A program made the translations under genes and the position numbers. The notes beneath the pieces are model-generated. The model was not told the DNA's origin and made no database searches. It saw nothing but the letters and a program-made list of their open reading frames with translations. Below are positions 7,631 to 15,730 of a stretch of DNA of 64,000 bases, one piece after another. This DNA is from Phycicoccus jejuensis. GTDB lineage: Bacteria > Actinomycetota > Actinomycetes > Actinomycetales > Dermatophilaceae. The stretch covers positions 1 to 64,000 of the forward strand of contig NZ_JOEE01000004.1 in assembly GCF_000720925.1 (NCBI RefSeq), written 5' to 3'. Within the stretch, counting starts at the first letter, position 1. The number at the start of each line of letters is the position of its first letter.

Positions 7631-8728
7631 CTACGCGGTTCCGGCAGCCGGAGACGACGGCGGAGAAGTCAGCTGGTCCGCAACCAGCGCGAAGTGGTGC
7701 TCAGCTGCGATCTGCCGCCACTTACCGGCCGACGACTCCTTGTCGGCGTTGCCGGCGATATCGGCCAGCCTGCCGTCGGCTCGGCTGAAGCTGGCGCCGA
7801 GCCAGTGCGGCTGTCCCACCAGATGCGCGCAGCAGACGGCGAAGGCAGCCGCAAGGCCGCCACCGGACGAGGGCTTGGCACGACGGTGCACGTGCAGCCG
7901 GTCCTGGCTCGAGTACCGAAGATGGCCGTACTGCGGTGAGGCCGGGACCGGGTTGGCCGGAGGGTAGAGGGCGTAGTCGCCGAAGACGACCGTCCGGCCG
8001 GCCTCCCTCACGCGCAGCCACAGCCACCACTCGCGCCGTGCCACGTCCCAGTCGCCGACCTGAAGAAACGCTTCACTGTTCGGTGTGCCGAGCGTGACAA
8101 TGTGGCCGTGCTTGGAGCCGAGCGCGTCCACGGTGCGGATCGTCCGTTCGACGAGCTCGTCGAGGGCGAGGTCCTCAGTGTGGTCGGCGAAGTCGAGCAG
8201 TACGTCTATGTCAGCGGCGCCGATGCCGCTCTCGGTCGCGACCTCGTCCAAGCGGTCGGGAAGCCGCGGCGAGGGATCGGTTTCGTGCATGGGCACGCGC
8301 ACCGCCAGTCGCCCGGAGGTGCGAGCGACGTCGGCTGCGGCGGTGACCTCTTGCTGGTCTGCCGATATGAGCAGCACGGGAATGAGGCGCGCGGGGGTCG
8401 CAGCGAGATCGTTCAGCGCTGCCAGAAGGCGCCACCAACGTGTCCCCGACCCAACCTGTCCGTCGATGACCCGGCAGATGTCGACGTAGGCCGGATCGCT
8501 CCACAGCCGGGCAATGTCGTCAAGGAAGTAGGAGATGTCGGTGGTCGTCGCCTTGGCCCGCCGGGGCTGGCCGGTGGCGGGATCGACTGAACCGGCCGAG
8601 GCTCGCTGGAGCTCGAAGAGCGGGGTCAGGCGCAGTGCCTGAGGCGCGCGCATCAGCGCCTTGATCTCCGCTTCCCGAGCTTTCAAGCACGGAACGTAGT
8701 CCAGCTGGTCCAGGGGCAAGAGAAGCAC
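7631..8728 (-). CDS. Beta-family protein (phage T4 beta-protein-like)
   Basis: A 365-residue protein starting at GTG 8728. The opening YVPCLKAREAEIKALM followed by LTPLFEL is the hallmark N-terminus of the beta-protein family (named after a T4 protein). The sequence then continues as an alpha/beta barrel-like chain (DISYFLDDIARLW, DVLLDFADHTEDL, IVTLGTPNSEAFL). A basic, glycine-rich segment (residues 280-300) ends in a region with WLGASFSRADGRL. Biochemical function is unknown. These proteins recur in prophages and defence islands near ImmA/IrrE and nuclease-like genes, which matches this setting. No clear ribosome-binding site is seen. Confidence 0.7.
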   Translation of the reverse strand: MLLLPLDQLDYVPCLKAREAEIKALMRAPQALRLTPLFELQRASAGSVDPATGQPRRAKATTTDISYFLDDIARLWSDPAYVDICRVIDGQVGSGTRWWRLLAALNDLAATPARLIPVLLISADQQEVTAAADVARTSGRLAVRVPMHETDPSPRLPDRLDEVATESGIGAADIDVLLDFADHTEDLALDELVERTIRTVDALGSKHGHIVTLGTPNSEAFLQVGDWDVARREWWLWLRVREAGRTVVFGDYALYPPANPVPASPQYGHLRYSSQDRLHVHRRAKPSSGGGLAAAFAVCCAHLVGQPHWLGASFSRADGRLADIAGNADKESSAGKWRQIAAEHHFALVADQLTSPPSSPAAGTA

Positions 8729-8954
8729 TCCTCGAGTGGCGGGGGTAAGGCGGTCGAGACTAGAGCGCCATTCGCAGAAGGATGCCGAACACGCGGGCGA
8801 GCACGAGGCAGGTTGCGGCCACGTCCGCCCTCGGCCGCTCGCTCATCCGACGCTCAACCACCCTCCTGCTCCTTGCTCGATTAGCCGAAGTCCACCCACG
8901 CCGCGTTCGCGAGTAGCCCCGGAGGCGAGCGGCGCCGATCCCACTCGATCGCGG

Positions 8955-9584
8955 CTAGCGGAAGAGTTCGACCGCCAGTTCCCGCGCAGGCTTGCCCACA
9001 TCCTCATGCCTGAACGCGCGAAGGTAGCCAGCTGGGACGGAAGCCAACTCATCCCTCAAGCTAGCCGCAGCACGATGAATCAGGGCGAGGAGCGAGTCGT
9101 CGCTTCGCTCCCAGCCGACGAACAGCAACCACCCCTGCTGGTAGGCAGTCCTCTCGCGGGAACAGAACGCGGCCAGTGTGAGGAGGTCCTTCTCCAGTCC
9201 CCGCTTCGTGATGGTCGACGCGATCTTGACCTCCACCACCACAGCGTTCTCGTCGGTGCCGGGGACGTGCCACACCAGGTCAGGTTGATGGCGGCCATCT
9301 TTCGTGACTGCGTGTAGTCCTTGCTTGTCGATCTCGCCGCCGAGCGAGTAGTACGGCGCCCCGGCCCTGACGGCCATAGGGTCAGCTCCATCGCACAAGG
9401 TCCTCAGCTGGTGGTAGAGCTCGTAGCAGTAGACACGTTCGCGGTACACCTCTTTCACGCGCCTACCGTGTTCGTCGCTGACCGGCATCAGCATCCACGG
9501 CCGTTTGACCTTGGAGCACGCTTTGGCCAGGAGCGGTTCGAACGCGGAGGCTGCGACGTCGGGACTCAAGTCGTCAGGCGGCAT
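8955..9584 (-). CDS. PD-(D/E)xK nuclease-like hypothetical protein
   Basis: A 209-residue protein with a recognisable but unnamed layout: RERVYCYELYHQLR (residues 48-61), LGGEIDKQGL with E84, PDLVWHVPG with D102, and NAVVVEVK with E118-V-K120. This reproduces the acidic/ExK active-site pattern of the PD-(D/E)xK fold. Some relatives carry unhelpful names in databases; I do not trust a specific function. ATG 9584 is chosen. TAAAAG lies 7 nt before it, a poor -10 because it lacks the final T. It is the last gene before the probable island boundary. Confidence 0.6.
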   Translation of the reverse strand: MPPDDLSPDVAASAFEPLLAKACSKVKRPWMLMPVSDEHGRRVKEVYRERVYCYELYHQLRTLCDGADPMAVRAGAPYYSLGGEIDKQGLHAVTKDGRHQPDLVWHVPGTDENAVVVEVKIASTITKRGLEKDLLTLAAFCSRERTAYQQGWLLFVGWERSDDSLLALIHRAAASLRDELASVPAGYLRAFRHEDVGKPARELAVELFR

Positions 9585-9809
9585 AGGGACCCTTTTACTT
9601 CACCCGTGGGTGGCCGCGAGGACACATCCATGCGAAGTCACAGGCGTCGGAGGGCAAAAGTCCTCGTATCGGCCGCGGTCGACGGTGCGGGCTGATTCTC
9701 GCTCAATGTGACCAGCGGAGCTGATACGAACCAGCCGACCTCGGGTGCATCTGGGGCACAACTGACCATCTCAGCGTGACCAGGTGGGGCACGACACAAG
9801 CAGCGCGGT
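9585..9809. other. Island flank without a supported gene
   Basis: No gene is supported between the last island gene and the tRNA-like sequence. The right half contains two copies of TGGGGCAC (about 9748 and 9784), which might be arm-type or accessory sites for an integrase, but this is weak. Confidence 0.3.
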
Positions 9810-9834
9810 GGTTCAAACGATTCCCCCGCTACCA
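9810..9834 (+). other. Probable attachment site: remnant of a tRNA-Met 3' end
   Basis: The segment begins GGTTCAAA and ends CCCCCGCTACCA with the spacing of a tRNA T-loop to acceptor end. From memory, actinobacterial initiator tRNA-Met genes end with the same 12 bases and have the same length between these blocks; the four bases that differ break the T stem. No other tRNA arms are present. The pattern of a truncated tRNA 3' end followed directly by a terminator is what a site-specific integrase leaves at the right junction of an element. The other junction would lie left of the window. Confidence 0.5.
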
Positions 9835-9838
9835 CGAT

Positions 9839-9882
9839 TGACATCGGCCCCGACCGGCGACAGCCGGTCGGGGCCGATGTCA
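9839..9882 (+). terminator. 19-bp perfect hairpin after the tRNA remnant
   Basis: GACATCGGCCCCGACCGG pairs perfectly with CCGGTCGGGGCCGATGTC around a 6-nt loop, plus one flanking T-A pair. There is no U-tract, as usual in GC-rich actinomycetes. It is probably the original tRNA terminator and would also shield ndh from island transcription. Confidence 0.7.
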
Positions 9883-10081
9883 TGGGCGGGATGCCGGCGG
9901 GCGAGCGCGGGTCCTGCCCCCGCGACCCGCGCGTGAGCGCGGGTCCGCCGGCACGGACCGCCCCACGACCACGGCCGAGCCGGGATGATCGGGGGACGAC
10001 CCCACCCACCAGGGACCGCCGACGCTCCCTCCGCCCGCGCGGGCACGCCCCACCCGCGCCCAGCCCCAGGAGACCTCCGCC

Positions 10082-11506
10082 GTGACCCCCAGCACGCCGC
10101 AGCCCCGGCATACCGACAGCGCCGAGCACGTTGACACCGACGTGACCACCCCCGTGAACCGCAAGCACCGGATCGTCGTCATCGGGTCGGGCTTCGGTGG
10201 CCTCTTCGGCACCCAGGCCCTCAAGCGCCGGGACGACGTCGAGATCACCCTCGTCGCGCGCACCGCGCACCACCTCTTCCAGCCGCTGCTCTACCAGGTG
10301 GCGACGGGGATCCTCTCCGAGGGCGAGATCGCCCCGAGCACCCGCGAGGTCCTGGCCAAGCAGAAGAACGCCCGGGTCATCCTCGGCGAGGTGACCGACG
10401 TCGACCTGACGGCGCGCACCGTCACCTCCGAGCTGCTCGGCACGACGACCGTCACGGAGTACGACTCGCTGCTCGTCGCGGCCGGCGCCGGCCAGTCCTG
10501 GTTCGGCCACGACGAGTTCGCCGAGTACGCGCCGGGCATGAAGTCGGTCGACGACGCGCTCGAGCTGCGCGGCCGCATCTTCGGCGCGTTCGAGCTCGCC
10601 GAGCTCGCGACGAGCGAGGAGGACGTGCGCCGCGCGCTCACCTTCGTCGTCGTCGGGGCCGGCCCGACCGGGGTCGAGATGGCGGGGCAGATCGCCGAGC
10701 TCGCGCGCCGGACGCTGCGCCACGACTTCCGCCGCATCGACCCGACCCAGGCGCACGTCATCCTCCTCGACGCGGCCGACACGATCCTGCCGAGCTTCGG
10801 CGAGCGCCTCGGGGGAGCGGCGCGCAAGCGGCTCCAGGAGCTCGGGGTCGACGTGCGCACCGGCGCGATGGTGACCGGGGTCGACGAGGACGGCCTCACG
10901 TACAAGGACCGCCAGGACCACGTGACGCGCATCGAGACGCTCACCAAGGTCTGGGCGGCCGGGGTGCAGGCCAGCCCACTCGGCAAGCAGCTGGCGGAGC
11001 AGTCCGGCGTCGAGCTCGACCGGGCCGGCCGCGTCAAGGTGCAGGACGACCTCACGCTGCCGGGCCACCCCGAGGTCTTCGTCGTCGGCGACATGATCGC
11101 GCTCAAGGACCTGCCCGGGGTCGCGCAGGTCGCCATCCAGGGCGCGCGCTTCGCCGCCAAGGAGATCGCGCACCGGCTCGACGGCAAGCCCTCGCAGGGC
11201 GAGTTCGAGTACTTCGACAAGGGCTCGATGGCCACGGTGTCGCGCTTCAGCGCCGTCGCCTCGATCGGCCGCCTGCGCTTCCACGGCTTCCTCGCGTGGC
11301 TGCTGTGGCTCGGGGTGCACCTCGTGTACATCATCGGCTTCAAGAACCGCATCACGACGCTGCTGCACTGGGCGGTCAGCTTCCTCGGCCGCGGCCGGGC
11401 GGAGCGGGTGGCCACGCACCAGCAGGTGTTCGGCCGGCGGGCCATGCTCCAGGTCGGCGACGAGCTGCGCTCCACCCCGAAGGACGAGCTGCGCGACGCG
11501 GGCTGA
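10082..11506 (+). CDS. ndh: Type II NADH dehydrogenase (NDH-2)
   Basis: A 474-residue FAD-dependent oxidoreductase that passes electrons from NADH to quinone without proton pumping. An N-terminal tail of about 20 residues precedes the FAD-binding IVVIGSGFGGLFG. HHLFQPLLYQVATGIL is the NDH-2 hallmark, VVVGAGPTGVEMAGQIAEL is the NADH Rossmann motif, and VFVVGDMIAL is the second FAD contact. The C-terminal hydrophobic segment (FLAWLLWLGVHLVYIIGF) anchors the enzyme to the inner face of the membrane. GTG 10082 has GGAG 8 nt upstream; an in-frame GTG lies about 60 bases downstream. It is the first core gene beyond the island boundary and is probably monocistronic. Confidence 0.9.
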   Translation: MTPSTPQPRHTDSAEHVDTDVTTPVNRKHRIVVIGSGFGGLFGTQALKRRDDVEITLVARTAHHLFQPLLYQVATGILSEGEIAPSTREVLAKQKNARVILGEVTDVDLTARTVTSELLGTTTVTEYDSLLVAAGAGQSWFGHDEFAEYAPGMKSVDDALELRGRIFGAFELAELATSEEDVRRALTFVVVGAGPTGVEMAGQIAELARRTLRHDFRRIDPTQAHVILLDAADTILPSFGERLGGAARKRLQELGVDVRTGAMVTGVDEDGLTYKDRQDHVTRIETLTKVWAAGVQASPLGKQLAEQSGVELDRAGRVKVQDDLTLPGHPEVFVVGDMIALKDLPGVAQVAIQGARFAAKEIAHRLDGKPSQGEFEYFDKGSMATVSRFSAVASIGRLRFHGFLAWLLWLGVHLVYIIGFKNRITTLLHWAVSFLGRGRAERVATHQQVFGRRAMLQVGDELRSTPKDELRDAG

Positions 11507-11551
11507 GCCCGCGTCCTGCGTCGGGGCTGGGACGCGGGGGCGCCGCTGACC

Positions 11552-11557
11552 TAGGGT
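11552..11557 (+). promoter_or_regulatory. Leaderless -10 element (TAGGGT) of the M16 pair
   Basis: TAGGGT, 7-nt spacer, then ATG 11565. No Shine-Dalgarno is present. The GTG at 11556 lies inside the hexamer and is therefore an unlikely start. Confidence 0.55.
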
Positions 11558-11564
11558 GACGGCC

Positions 11565-12863
11565 ATGCCGCTCGACTACCCGGTGCACCGGCGCACGCTC
11601 CCGAACGGGCTGCGTGTCGTCGTCTCCCCGGACCACACCGTCCCGAACGTCACCCTCAACCTCTGGGTGGGTGTGGGCTCCCGCCACGAGCAGGCGGGCC
11701 GCACCGGGTTCGCGCACCTCTTCGAGCACCTGATGTTCCAGGGGTCGCGCAACGTCCGCAGCGGCGAGCACTTCGAGGCGCTCATGGCCGAGGGGGGCCG
11801 GCTCAACGCGACGACGTGGTTCGACCGGACCAACTACTTCGAGACGGTGCCCAAGGGCGCCCTCGAGCTCGCGCTCTGGCTCGAGGCGGACCGGCACGCC
11901 CACCTCCTCGACGCGCTGACCCAGGAGAACCTCGACAACCAGCGCGACGTCGTCAAGGAGGAGAAGCGCCAGCGGTACGACAACCAGCCGTACGGCACCG
12001 CGCTCATCGACGTCTACGCGACCGTCTTCCCCGAGGGGCACCCGTACCACCACCCGACGATCGGGTCGATGGAGGACCTCGACGCGGCCGGGCTCGAGGA
12101 CGTGCACGCGTTCTTCCGCCGCTACTACGCGCCGGACAACACGGTGGTCACGCTGTGCGGCGACGTCGAGCCGGGGGAGGGGTTCGCCCTCGTCGAGCGG
12201 TACTTCGGCGGCATCGAGTCCCGGGCGGAGGAGCCCCGGCCCACCCTCGCGCAGCTCGAGCCGCTCACGGCCCCCGTCCGCGTCGAGCGGCGCGAGCAGG
12301 TGCCCAACGACCGCCTGCACGTCGCCTTCCGGCTGCCGGTCGACGGCACCGACGAGCTCGTCGCCGCCACCGTCGCGCTCGACTGCCTCGGCGGCCTGTC
12401 GACCTCGCGGCTCGTGCGCCGGCTGGTGCGGCGCGAGCAGAGCGCGGTCGGCGCCCACGCCACCGCGTGGGGGTTCGTCGACGGCGTCTCGCTCGGCTTC
12501 GTCGTCATCGACGCGGCCCCCGACGCCGACCCCGCCGACCTCGAGGCGGCGCTCGTCGAGGAGCTGGAGCGCCTCGCGGCCGACGGCCCGACCGAGGCCG
12601 AGCTCGAGGCGTCCATCGCCCAGTCCGAGCGGGCGTGGCTGTCGGCCCTGGCCTCGCAGGAGGAGCGGGCGGACCTCCTGAGCCGGTACGCGCTGCTCCA
12701 CGACGACCCCGAGCTCGTCAACACCCACCTCGACCGGGTCCGCGCCGTGACGGCCGAGCGCGTCGTCGAGGTGACCCGTCGCTGGCTGCGCCCCGAGAGC
12801 CGGGCGGTGGTCGCCTACCTCGACGCCTCCGGCGACGCCGACGCGACGGAGGCGGTCGCGTGA
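11565..12863 (+). CDS. M16-family zinc protease, catalytic subunit
   Basis: A 432-residue peptidase of the pitrilysin/processing-peptidase family. The inverted zinc motif HLFEH is at residues 51-55, with the distal Glu in VVKEEKR (about 132) and a family N-terminus (RTLPNGLRVVV). All catalytic residues expected of an active M16 enzyme are present. The length is that of the two-subunit bacterial type rather than the 900-residue pitrilysin type. The stop overlaps the GTG of a second M16 gene (GTGA), so a heterodimer like mitochondrial MPP is likely. There is no signal peptide, so it acts in the cytoplasm or at the membrane. Confidence 0.88.
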   Translation: MPLDYPVHRRTLPNGLRVVVSPDHTVPNVTLNLWVGVGSRHEQAGRTGFAHLFEHLMFQGSRNVRSGEHFEALMAEGGRLNATTWFDRTNYFETVPKGALELALWLEADRHAHLLDALTQENLDNQRDVVKEEKRQRYDNQPYGTALIDVYATVFPEGHPYHHPTIGSMEDLDAAGLEDVHAFFRRYYAPDNTVVTLCGDVEPGEGFALVERYFGGIESRAEEPRPTLAQLEPLTAPVRVERREQVPNDRLHVAFRLPVDGTDELVAATVALDCLGGLSTSRLVRRLVRREQSAVGAHATAWGFVDGVSLGFVVIDAAPDADPADLEAALVEELERLAADGPTEAELEASIAQSERAWLSALASQEERADLLSRYALLHDDPELVNTHLDRVRAVTAERVVEVTRRWLRPESRAVVAYLDASGDADATEAVA

Positions 12864-14206
12864 GCACCCGCCCGGCCGTCCTCGACCCGGAGCCCTGGGT
12901 CTTCCCCGCGGCGCAGGAGCACCTCCTGCCCAACGGGGTCCGCCTGCTCCTGCACGACCTGCCCGGCCAGTACGTCCTCTCCCTGCGCGTCGTCGTCCCG
13001 GGCTCCCTCGCCGACGAGCCCGAGGGGCTCGAGGGCATCTCGTCGATGACCGCGCGGCTGCTCGACGAGGGGACCGCCGAGCACGGCCCCGAGGAGTTCG
13101 CCGAGCTGATGGAGCGGCACGGGATGGCGCTCGGCGCCGGTGTCTCGGACGGCGGCCTCCTCGTCGACGTCGACGTCCCGCAGGCGCACCTGCCCACGGC
13201 GGCCCGGCTGCTGACCGAGGCGCTCGCGCACCCGGTCTTCCCCGAGGCGGAGGTGCGGCGCATCCTGCGTGGGCGCCTCGCCGAGATCGAGCAGGAACGG
13301 GCCTCGGCCGCGCACCGTGCGGCACGGGAGGTCGCCGCGACCCTGTGGGACCCGCGGGACCGGGCCTCCCGCCCGGCCGCCGGCACCGTGGAGTCGATCG
13401 GCCGGATCACCCGCGAGGCCGTCGTGGAGCACCACGCCCGGCGCGTCGGCCCCCAGGACGCCACCGTCGTCCTCGCCGGCGACCTCACCGGCACCGCCGC
13501 CCTCGAGGTGCTCACCGCGACCCTCGGGGCGTGGGACGCCCCGCGCCACGAGCCGGGCAGCCGGCCGGTCGCCCCGCGGCCGGCCGCCGACCGGGCGCGG
13601 GTCGTGGTCGTCGACCGGCCGGGCTCGGTCCAGACCGAGATCGCCGTGTCCTGCCCGGGCCCGGACCGCTCGACGCCGCACGGCTGGGCGCCCCACCCGG
13701 TGCTCGCGTTCGTCGTCGGCGGCTCCCCGAATGCGCGCCTCGACGCCGTGCTGCGCGAGGAGAAGGGCTACACCTACGGGGTCCGCGCCTCCTTCCGGCC
13801 CCGGGTCGCGGGCGGCTCGTTCGTCACGTCCGGGTCGGTGCGCTCGGAGGTGACGGGGGAGGCGCTCGAGCTGCTCCTCGGCATCCTCACCGACGCCCGG
13901 GAGGGGTTCACCCCGGCCGAGCTGCGCTCCGGTGTGGACTTCGTCGGCAAGACCGCCCCGGGCCGGTACGCCACCGCCGACGCGGTCGCCGACGAGACCG
14001 CCGCCCTCGCGCTGGAGGGGCTGCCGCTCGACTTCACGACGCGCAACCTGGCGGCGCTGCGCGAGCTGGGCGTCGAGGACCTCGACACCGCCTACCGCCG
14101 CGTGGCGACGGGGGAGTGGACCGTCGTCCTCGTCGGCGACGCCGCGAGCATCGTGCCGGCTCTCGAGGGCCGGGTGCCCGGACCGGTGACGACGGTTGCC
14201 CGCTGA
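12860..14206 (+). CDS. M16-family protease, non-catalytic partner subunit
   Basis: A 448-residue M16 homologue in which the place of HxxEH reads GISSMTARLLDEGT, so it cannot bind zinc. The C-terminal half keeps the Arg/Tyr substrate-binding signature in EEKGYTYGVRASF and the family block SPNARLDAVL. In characterised two-subunit M16 peptidases one chain carries the zinc and the other the R/Y pair, which is the division seen here with the upstream gene. GTG 12860 overlaps the preceding stop, indicating coupled translation and 1:1 production. Confidence 0.88.
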   Translation: MSTRPAVLDPEPWVFPAAQEHLLPNGVRLLLHDLPGQYVLSLRVVVPGSLADEPEGLEGISSMTARLLDEGTAEHGPEEFAELMERHGMALGAGVSDGGLLVDVDVPQAHLPTAARLLTEALAHPVFPEAEVRRILRGRLAEIEQERASAAHRAAREVAATLWDPRDRASRPAAGTVESIGRITREAVVEHHARRVGPQDATVVLAGDLTGTAALEVLTATLGAWDAPRHEPGSRPVAPRPAADRARVVVVDRPGSVQTEIAVSCPGPDRSTPHGWAPHPVLAFVVGGSPNARLDAVLREEKGYTYGVRASFRPRVAGGSFVTSGSVRSEVTGEALELLLGILTDAREGFTPAELRSGVDFVGKTAPGRYATADAVADETAALALEGLPLDFTTRNLAALRELGVEDLDTAYRRVATGEWTVVLVGDAASIVPALEGRVPGPVTTVAR

Positions 14207-14711
14207 CGCCGGGACCACCTCGCTCGTCGTCGGCTCGCCGGTCGGCGCGCTCGAGCTCGTCGCGGACCGTGACGCCCTCGTCGCGGTCCGGTTCGACGCC
14301 GAGGGGCCGGTGGACGACGGAGCCCCCCGCGTCCACCCCGTCCTCGCGGCCGCCCGTCGGCAGCTGGCCGAGTACTTCGCCGGGGAGCGCACCGGGTTCG
14401 ACCTGCCGCTGCGCCCGGACGGCACGGACTTCCGGCGGCGGGTGTGGGGCGAGCTGGCGCTCGTGCCGTGGGGCACGACGACCACCTACGGGGCGCTCGC
14501 GGCCCGGCTCGGCCTGCCGCCGGGCGCGTCCCGGGCCGTGGGGGCCGCCAACGGCGCCAACCCGCTGCCCGTGCTCCTGCCGTGCCACCGCGTCGTGGGC
14601 AGCGACGGCACGCTGACCGGCTACGCCGGCGGGCTGCAGCGCAAGGCCTTCCTCCTGCACCTCGAGGGCGTCGCCACCGAGGCCGACCAGGGCTCGCTCT
14701 TCGAGCCCTAG
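14196..14711 (+). CDS. ogt: Methylated-DNA-protein-cysteine methyltransferase
   Basis: A 171-residue suicide repair protein that transfers the methyl group from O6-methylguanine to its own cysteine. The acceptor C130 is in LLPCHRVVG, and the DNA-binding helix-turn-helix and Arg finger region reads [28 protein letters not shown]. The N-terminal ribonuclease-like domain is short. The apparent start is TTG 14196, overlapping the M16 gene by 11 bases, so it is probably the third cistron of that operon. Its TAG stop and that of hisN on the other strand share the palindrome CTAG at 14708-14711. Confidence 0.88.
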   Translation: MPADAGTTSLVVGSPVGALELVADRDALVAVRFDAEGPVDDGAPRVHPVLAAARRQLAEYFAGERTGFDLPLRPDGTDFRRRVWGELALVPWGTTTTYGALAARLGLPPGASRAVGAANGANPLPVLLPCHRVVGSDGTLTGYAGGLQRKAFLLHLEGVATEADQGSLFEP

Positions 14712-15490
14712 CGGGAGAGGCGGGCCAGCACCTCGTCGTGGAGCAGGCCGTTCGTGGCCACGGCGTTGCCCCCGAACGGGCCGTCGACCCCGTCGAGCGA
14801 GGTGAAGCGACCGCCGGCCTCCGTGACGACCGGGACGAGGGCGGCCATGTCGTACGTCGAGAGCTCGGGCTCGGCGGCGATGTCGACCGCCCCCTCGGCG
14901 ACGAGCATGTAGGACCAGAAGTCGCCGTACGCCCGCTCGCGCCAGCACGCGCGCGCGAGGTCGAGCATCGGGTCGAGGCGGCCGACCGCCTCCCAGGAGG
15001 TCGTGCTCGAGATCGACAGGGAGGCGTCGTCGAGCGTCGAGACGCCCGAGACCCGCAGCCGCCGGGCGCTCGTCAGGCTCCGGCCGGACCACGCGCCGGT
15101 GCCCTGCGAGGCCCACCAGCGACGACCGAGCGCCGGCGCCGCCACGAGGCCGACGACGGGGACGCCGTGGTCGACGAGGGAGATGAGGGTCGCCCACACC
15201 GGGACGCCCCGGACGAAGTTGTGCGTGCCGTCGATCGGGTCGACGACCCACTGCCGGGGGCTGGCGCCGGTGTCAGGCATCTCCTCGCCGATGACGGCGT
15301 CCCGCGGGCGGGTGCGTTTCAGCTGGGCCCGGAGCAGCTCCTCGGCCGCGCGGTCCGCGTCGCTGACGAGCGTGAGGTCGGGCTTGGTCTCGACGTGGAG
15401 GTCCTCGGCGCGGAAGCGCTCCATCGTCAGCCGCTCGACGGCGTCGGCGAGGACGTGGGCGAGGCGGAGGTCGTCGTCGTAGCCCGGCAC
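14708..15490 (-). CDS. hisN: Histidinol-phosphatase, inositol-monophosphatase type
   Basis: A 260-residue member of the inositol monophosphatase superfamily. [10 protein letters not shown] supplies a metal Glu, and [19 protein letters not shown] supplies the DPIDGT metal-binding loop. The form [13 protein letters not shown] is typical of the actinobacterial HisN that dephosphorylates histidinol phosphate. [17 protein letters not shown] supplies the late Asp. GTG 15490 is chosen because TAGGTT lies exactly 7 nt upstream, leaving room for no other leader. General inositol-phosphatase activity is the alternative. It is not near other his genes. Confidence 0.75.
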   Translation of the reverse strand: MPGYDDDLRLAHVLADAVERLTMERFRAEDLHVETKPDLTLVSDADRAAEELLRAQLKRTRPRDAVIGEEMPDTGASPRQWVVDPIDGTHNFVRGVPVWATLISLVDHGVPVVGLVAAPALGRRWWASQGTGAWSGRSLTSARRLRVSGVSTLDDASLSISSTTSWEAVGRLDPMLDLARACWRERAYGDFWSYMLVAEGAVDIAAEPELSTYDMAALVPVVTEAGGRFTSLDGVDGPFGGNAVATNGLLHDEVLARLSR

Positions 15491-15497
15491 GCGGCTC

Positions 15498-15503
15498 AAC
15501 CTA
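15498..15503 (-). promoter_or_regulatory. Leaderless -10 element (TAGGTT) of hisN
   Basis: On the minus strand TAGGTT, 7-nt spacer, then GTG 15490, with no Shine-Dalgarno. Confidence 0.5.
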
Positions 15504-15730
15504 CCCCGCGGCCTCCCGCGGCCGAAGATCTTCCGGCGTGCGGCACGGCGCGGTCGCACTTCGGTCACAATCGGGTCTCGGTGCGCCACGGAACTTCCCT
15601 CTGTGGAGGTTCTGGTCTTTAGTGGTGCGGGCACGCCGGAGGGCGTTGTCAGGGAGATGCACCCGACCGGGGCATCCTCACGGAGAAGCCCACCCGACCT
15701 CGGGTGGCACCACGTCACAGGAGGACATCC

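Noticed and set aside
11556..11564. GTG 11556 as start of the first M16 gene
   Set aside because: It lies within the TAGGGT hexamer; ATG 11565 gives the exact 7-nt spacing seen elsewhere.
9638..11566. 642-codon frame antisense to ndh
   Set aside because: Mirror of ndh codons in high-GC DNA; the plus-strand gene has clear NDH-2 motifs.
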